The position numbers were made by a program, and so were the translations under genes. A stretch of 64,000 nucleotides of DNA, taken from Rhodospirillales bacterium (lineage in GTDB: Bacteria; Pseudomonadota; Alphaproteobacteria; ATCC43930; CGMCC-115725). The stretch spans positions 1 to 64,000 of the forward strand of contig JAQGIC010000057.1 of assembly GCA_028288725.1 (NCBI GenBank). The letters are read 5' to 3'. How positions within the stretch are numbered: position 1 is the first letter of the stretch; every line of letters starts with the position of its first letter. Shown here one piece after another: positions 63,073-64,000 of this stretch. The notes below the pieces were generated by a model. It did no database searches, was not told the origin of the DNA, and saw only the letters and a list, made by a program, of their open reading frames with translations.

Positions 63073-63972
63073 CTACGCAGCACGCTTTAAAGTCTCCTCG
63101 ACCAACCTCACGAACGCCTTGACCGCGCCGCCGCGCTCGTCGCGCCGGTGCGCCAGCAGCACGGTGCTGGCCGCCTGTGGCGTGTCGAGCGCCCGGTAGA
63201 CCACGCCTTCGACCTGAATGCGGCGCAGCGAGTCCGGCAGGATGGTGACGCCCAGGCCGGCGGCGACCAGGCCGATCAGGGTCGGCGCCTCGCGCGCCTC
63301 CTGGGCCACGGTCGGGCTGAAGCCCTGGTCGGCGCAGATCGCCACGATCTGGTCCCAGATGCCGGTGCCGGCGTCGCGCTCGAACATCACGAACGGCTCG
63401 CGCTCCAGCGCCGCGATCGGCACGACCGGCAGTGCTGCCAGCGGATGGTCGGCGCGCAGCACCAGCATCAGCCGGTCGGTCATGATGTTCAGCGCCTCGA
63501 TCTCGGGCGGGATCGGCGCGAAGGGCGAGCGGATGAAGGCCAGATCCAGCTTGCGCGCGACCAGCGCCGCCAATTGCTCGCGCGTGGTCATGCCGACCAG
63601 CTTCAGATGCACCTCGGGAAAGCGCTGGCGGAAGGCGTAGATCACCTGCGGCATGACCGCGGTGAAGGGCGAGGAGGCGGTGAAGCCCAGGCGGATCTCG
63701 CCGATCTCGCCCTCGTTCGCCCGGCGTACCACGGCGATGGCGCGTTCGGCCTGGGCGAGCGTCGCGCGCGCCTCGACCAGGAACAGCGCGCCGACCGGCG
63801 TCAGAGCGACCTTGCGCGAGCCGCGGTCGAGCAGGCGCACCTTCAATTCCCGCTCCAGCGCCTGGATCTGCAGGCTGAGCGGCGGCTGCTGGATGCCCAG
63901 CCGTTCGGCGGCCCGGCCGAAATGCAGTTCCTCGGCGACTGCCACGAAGGCGCGAAGATGGCGCAGCTCCAT
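63073..63972 (-). CDS. LysR-family transcriptional regulator
   Basis: A 299-residue LysR regulator. The N-terminal winged helix (residues 1-60) reads MELRHLRAFVAVAEELHFGRAAERLGIQQPPLS in part. The C-terminal effector domain shows IRLGFTASSPFTAVMPQVI and the FVMFERDAGTGIWDQIV segment of the CatR/BenM-like aromatic-responsive branch. ATG 63972 gives the usual MELRHLRAF start; ATG 63990 adds six codons. Its targets are probably beyond the window. Confidence 0.9.
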   Translation of the reverse strand: MELRHLRAFVAVAEELHFGRAAERLGIQQPPLSLQIQALERELKVRLLDRGSRKVALTPVGALFLVEARATLAQAERAIAVVRRANEGEIGEIRLGFTASSPFTAVMPQVIYAFRQRFPEVHLKLVGMTTREQLAALVARKLDLAFIRSPFAPIPPEIEALNIMTDRLMLVLRADHPLAALPVVPIAALEREPFVMFERDAGTGIWDQIVAICADQGFSPTVAQEAREAPTLIGLVAAGLGVTILPDSLRRIQVEGVVYRALDTPQAASTVLLAHRRDERGGAVKAFVRLVEETLKRAA

Positions 63973-64000
63973 CGACGATATCCAAACCATATCAATAAAC

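Overview
The window is a GC-rich (visibly about two-thirds G+C) alphaproteobacterial chromosome segment, most like a free-living Rhodospirillales-type organism. The grounds are an alphaproteobacterial RpoH with its QKSLFFNLRR box, a CarD-family regulator beside a seven-iron FdxA ferredoxin, an alphaproteobacterial tRNA-Arg(CCU), osmoregulated periplasmic glucan genes, and a box-type aerobic benzoyl-CoA cluster. No prophage, insertion sequence, CRISPR array or rRNA was seen. Genus and species cannot be fixed from the sequence alone.

Layout. 0-2 kb: truncated LivF ATPase and a PaaK-like acyl-CoA ligase. 2-14.5 kb: housekeeping and stress genes (UvrD-like helicase, HtpG, SUV3-like helicase with an S4 protein, DUF938 protein, TerB-like protein, FdxA, CarD, a degenerate metallophosphoesterase, RpoH, a nuclease-like secreted protein, tRNA-Arg). 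14.5-26.6 kb: a benzoate box catabolic island. A leftward arm encodes flavodoxin, BoxD, benzoate-CoA ligase, an alpha/beta hydrolase and a Liv-type binding protein. A rightward arm encodes BoxR, BoxC, BoxB, an adrenodoxin-reductase-like flavoprotein and an enoyl-CoA hydratase. A TGCA-N6-TGCA palindrome overlies the probable boxC promoter. 26.5-33 kb: AraC regulator and AhpD-like protein, a 41-residue membrane protein, OpgC, SGNH hydrolase, fluoride channel and a chemoreceptor.

33.3-39.5 kb: an IclR-controlled leftward operon for 2-oxoacid/TPP chemistry (E1 alpha, E1 beta, a second TPP enzyme, an SDR), divergent from an unrecognised protein built of two repeats. 39.5-47.2 kb: an osmoadaptation block, opgG-opgH-opgD leftward and otsB-otsA rightward. 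47.2-55.3 kb: a sedolisin protease, glpR-glpK-mgsA with two matching candidate GlpR sites, a DUF3311/MctP-type symporter pair, a small lipoprotein and an MFS transporter. 55.3-61.7 kb: MaoC-like hydratase, DUF445 protein, a secreted protein, HD hydrolase, and CioAB-type cytochrome bd with an operonic binding protein. 61.7-64 kb: a broken nuclease-toxin-like gene with an apparently intact NTF2-fold immunity-like lipoprotein, then a LysR regulator.

The most notable points are: (1) the box cluster carries a flavodoxin and an FprA-like reductase but no BoxA, suggesting another electron route to BoxB; (2) a toxin-like pseudogene whose nonsense codon falls where the catalytic Glu of an ExK motif is expected; (3) an internally duplicated TGSHGG/DAGIG protein of unknown role beside the TPP operon; (4) a metallophosphoesterase that has lost several metal ligands; (5) two structure-conserved, sequence-divergent hairpins and an inverted pair of perfect DnaA boxes.
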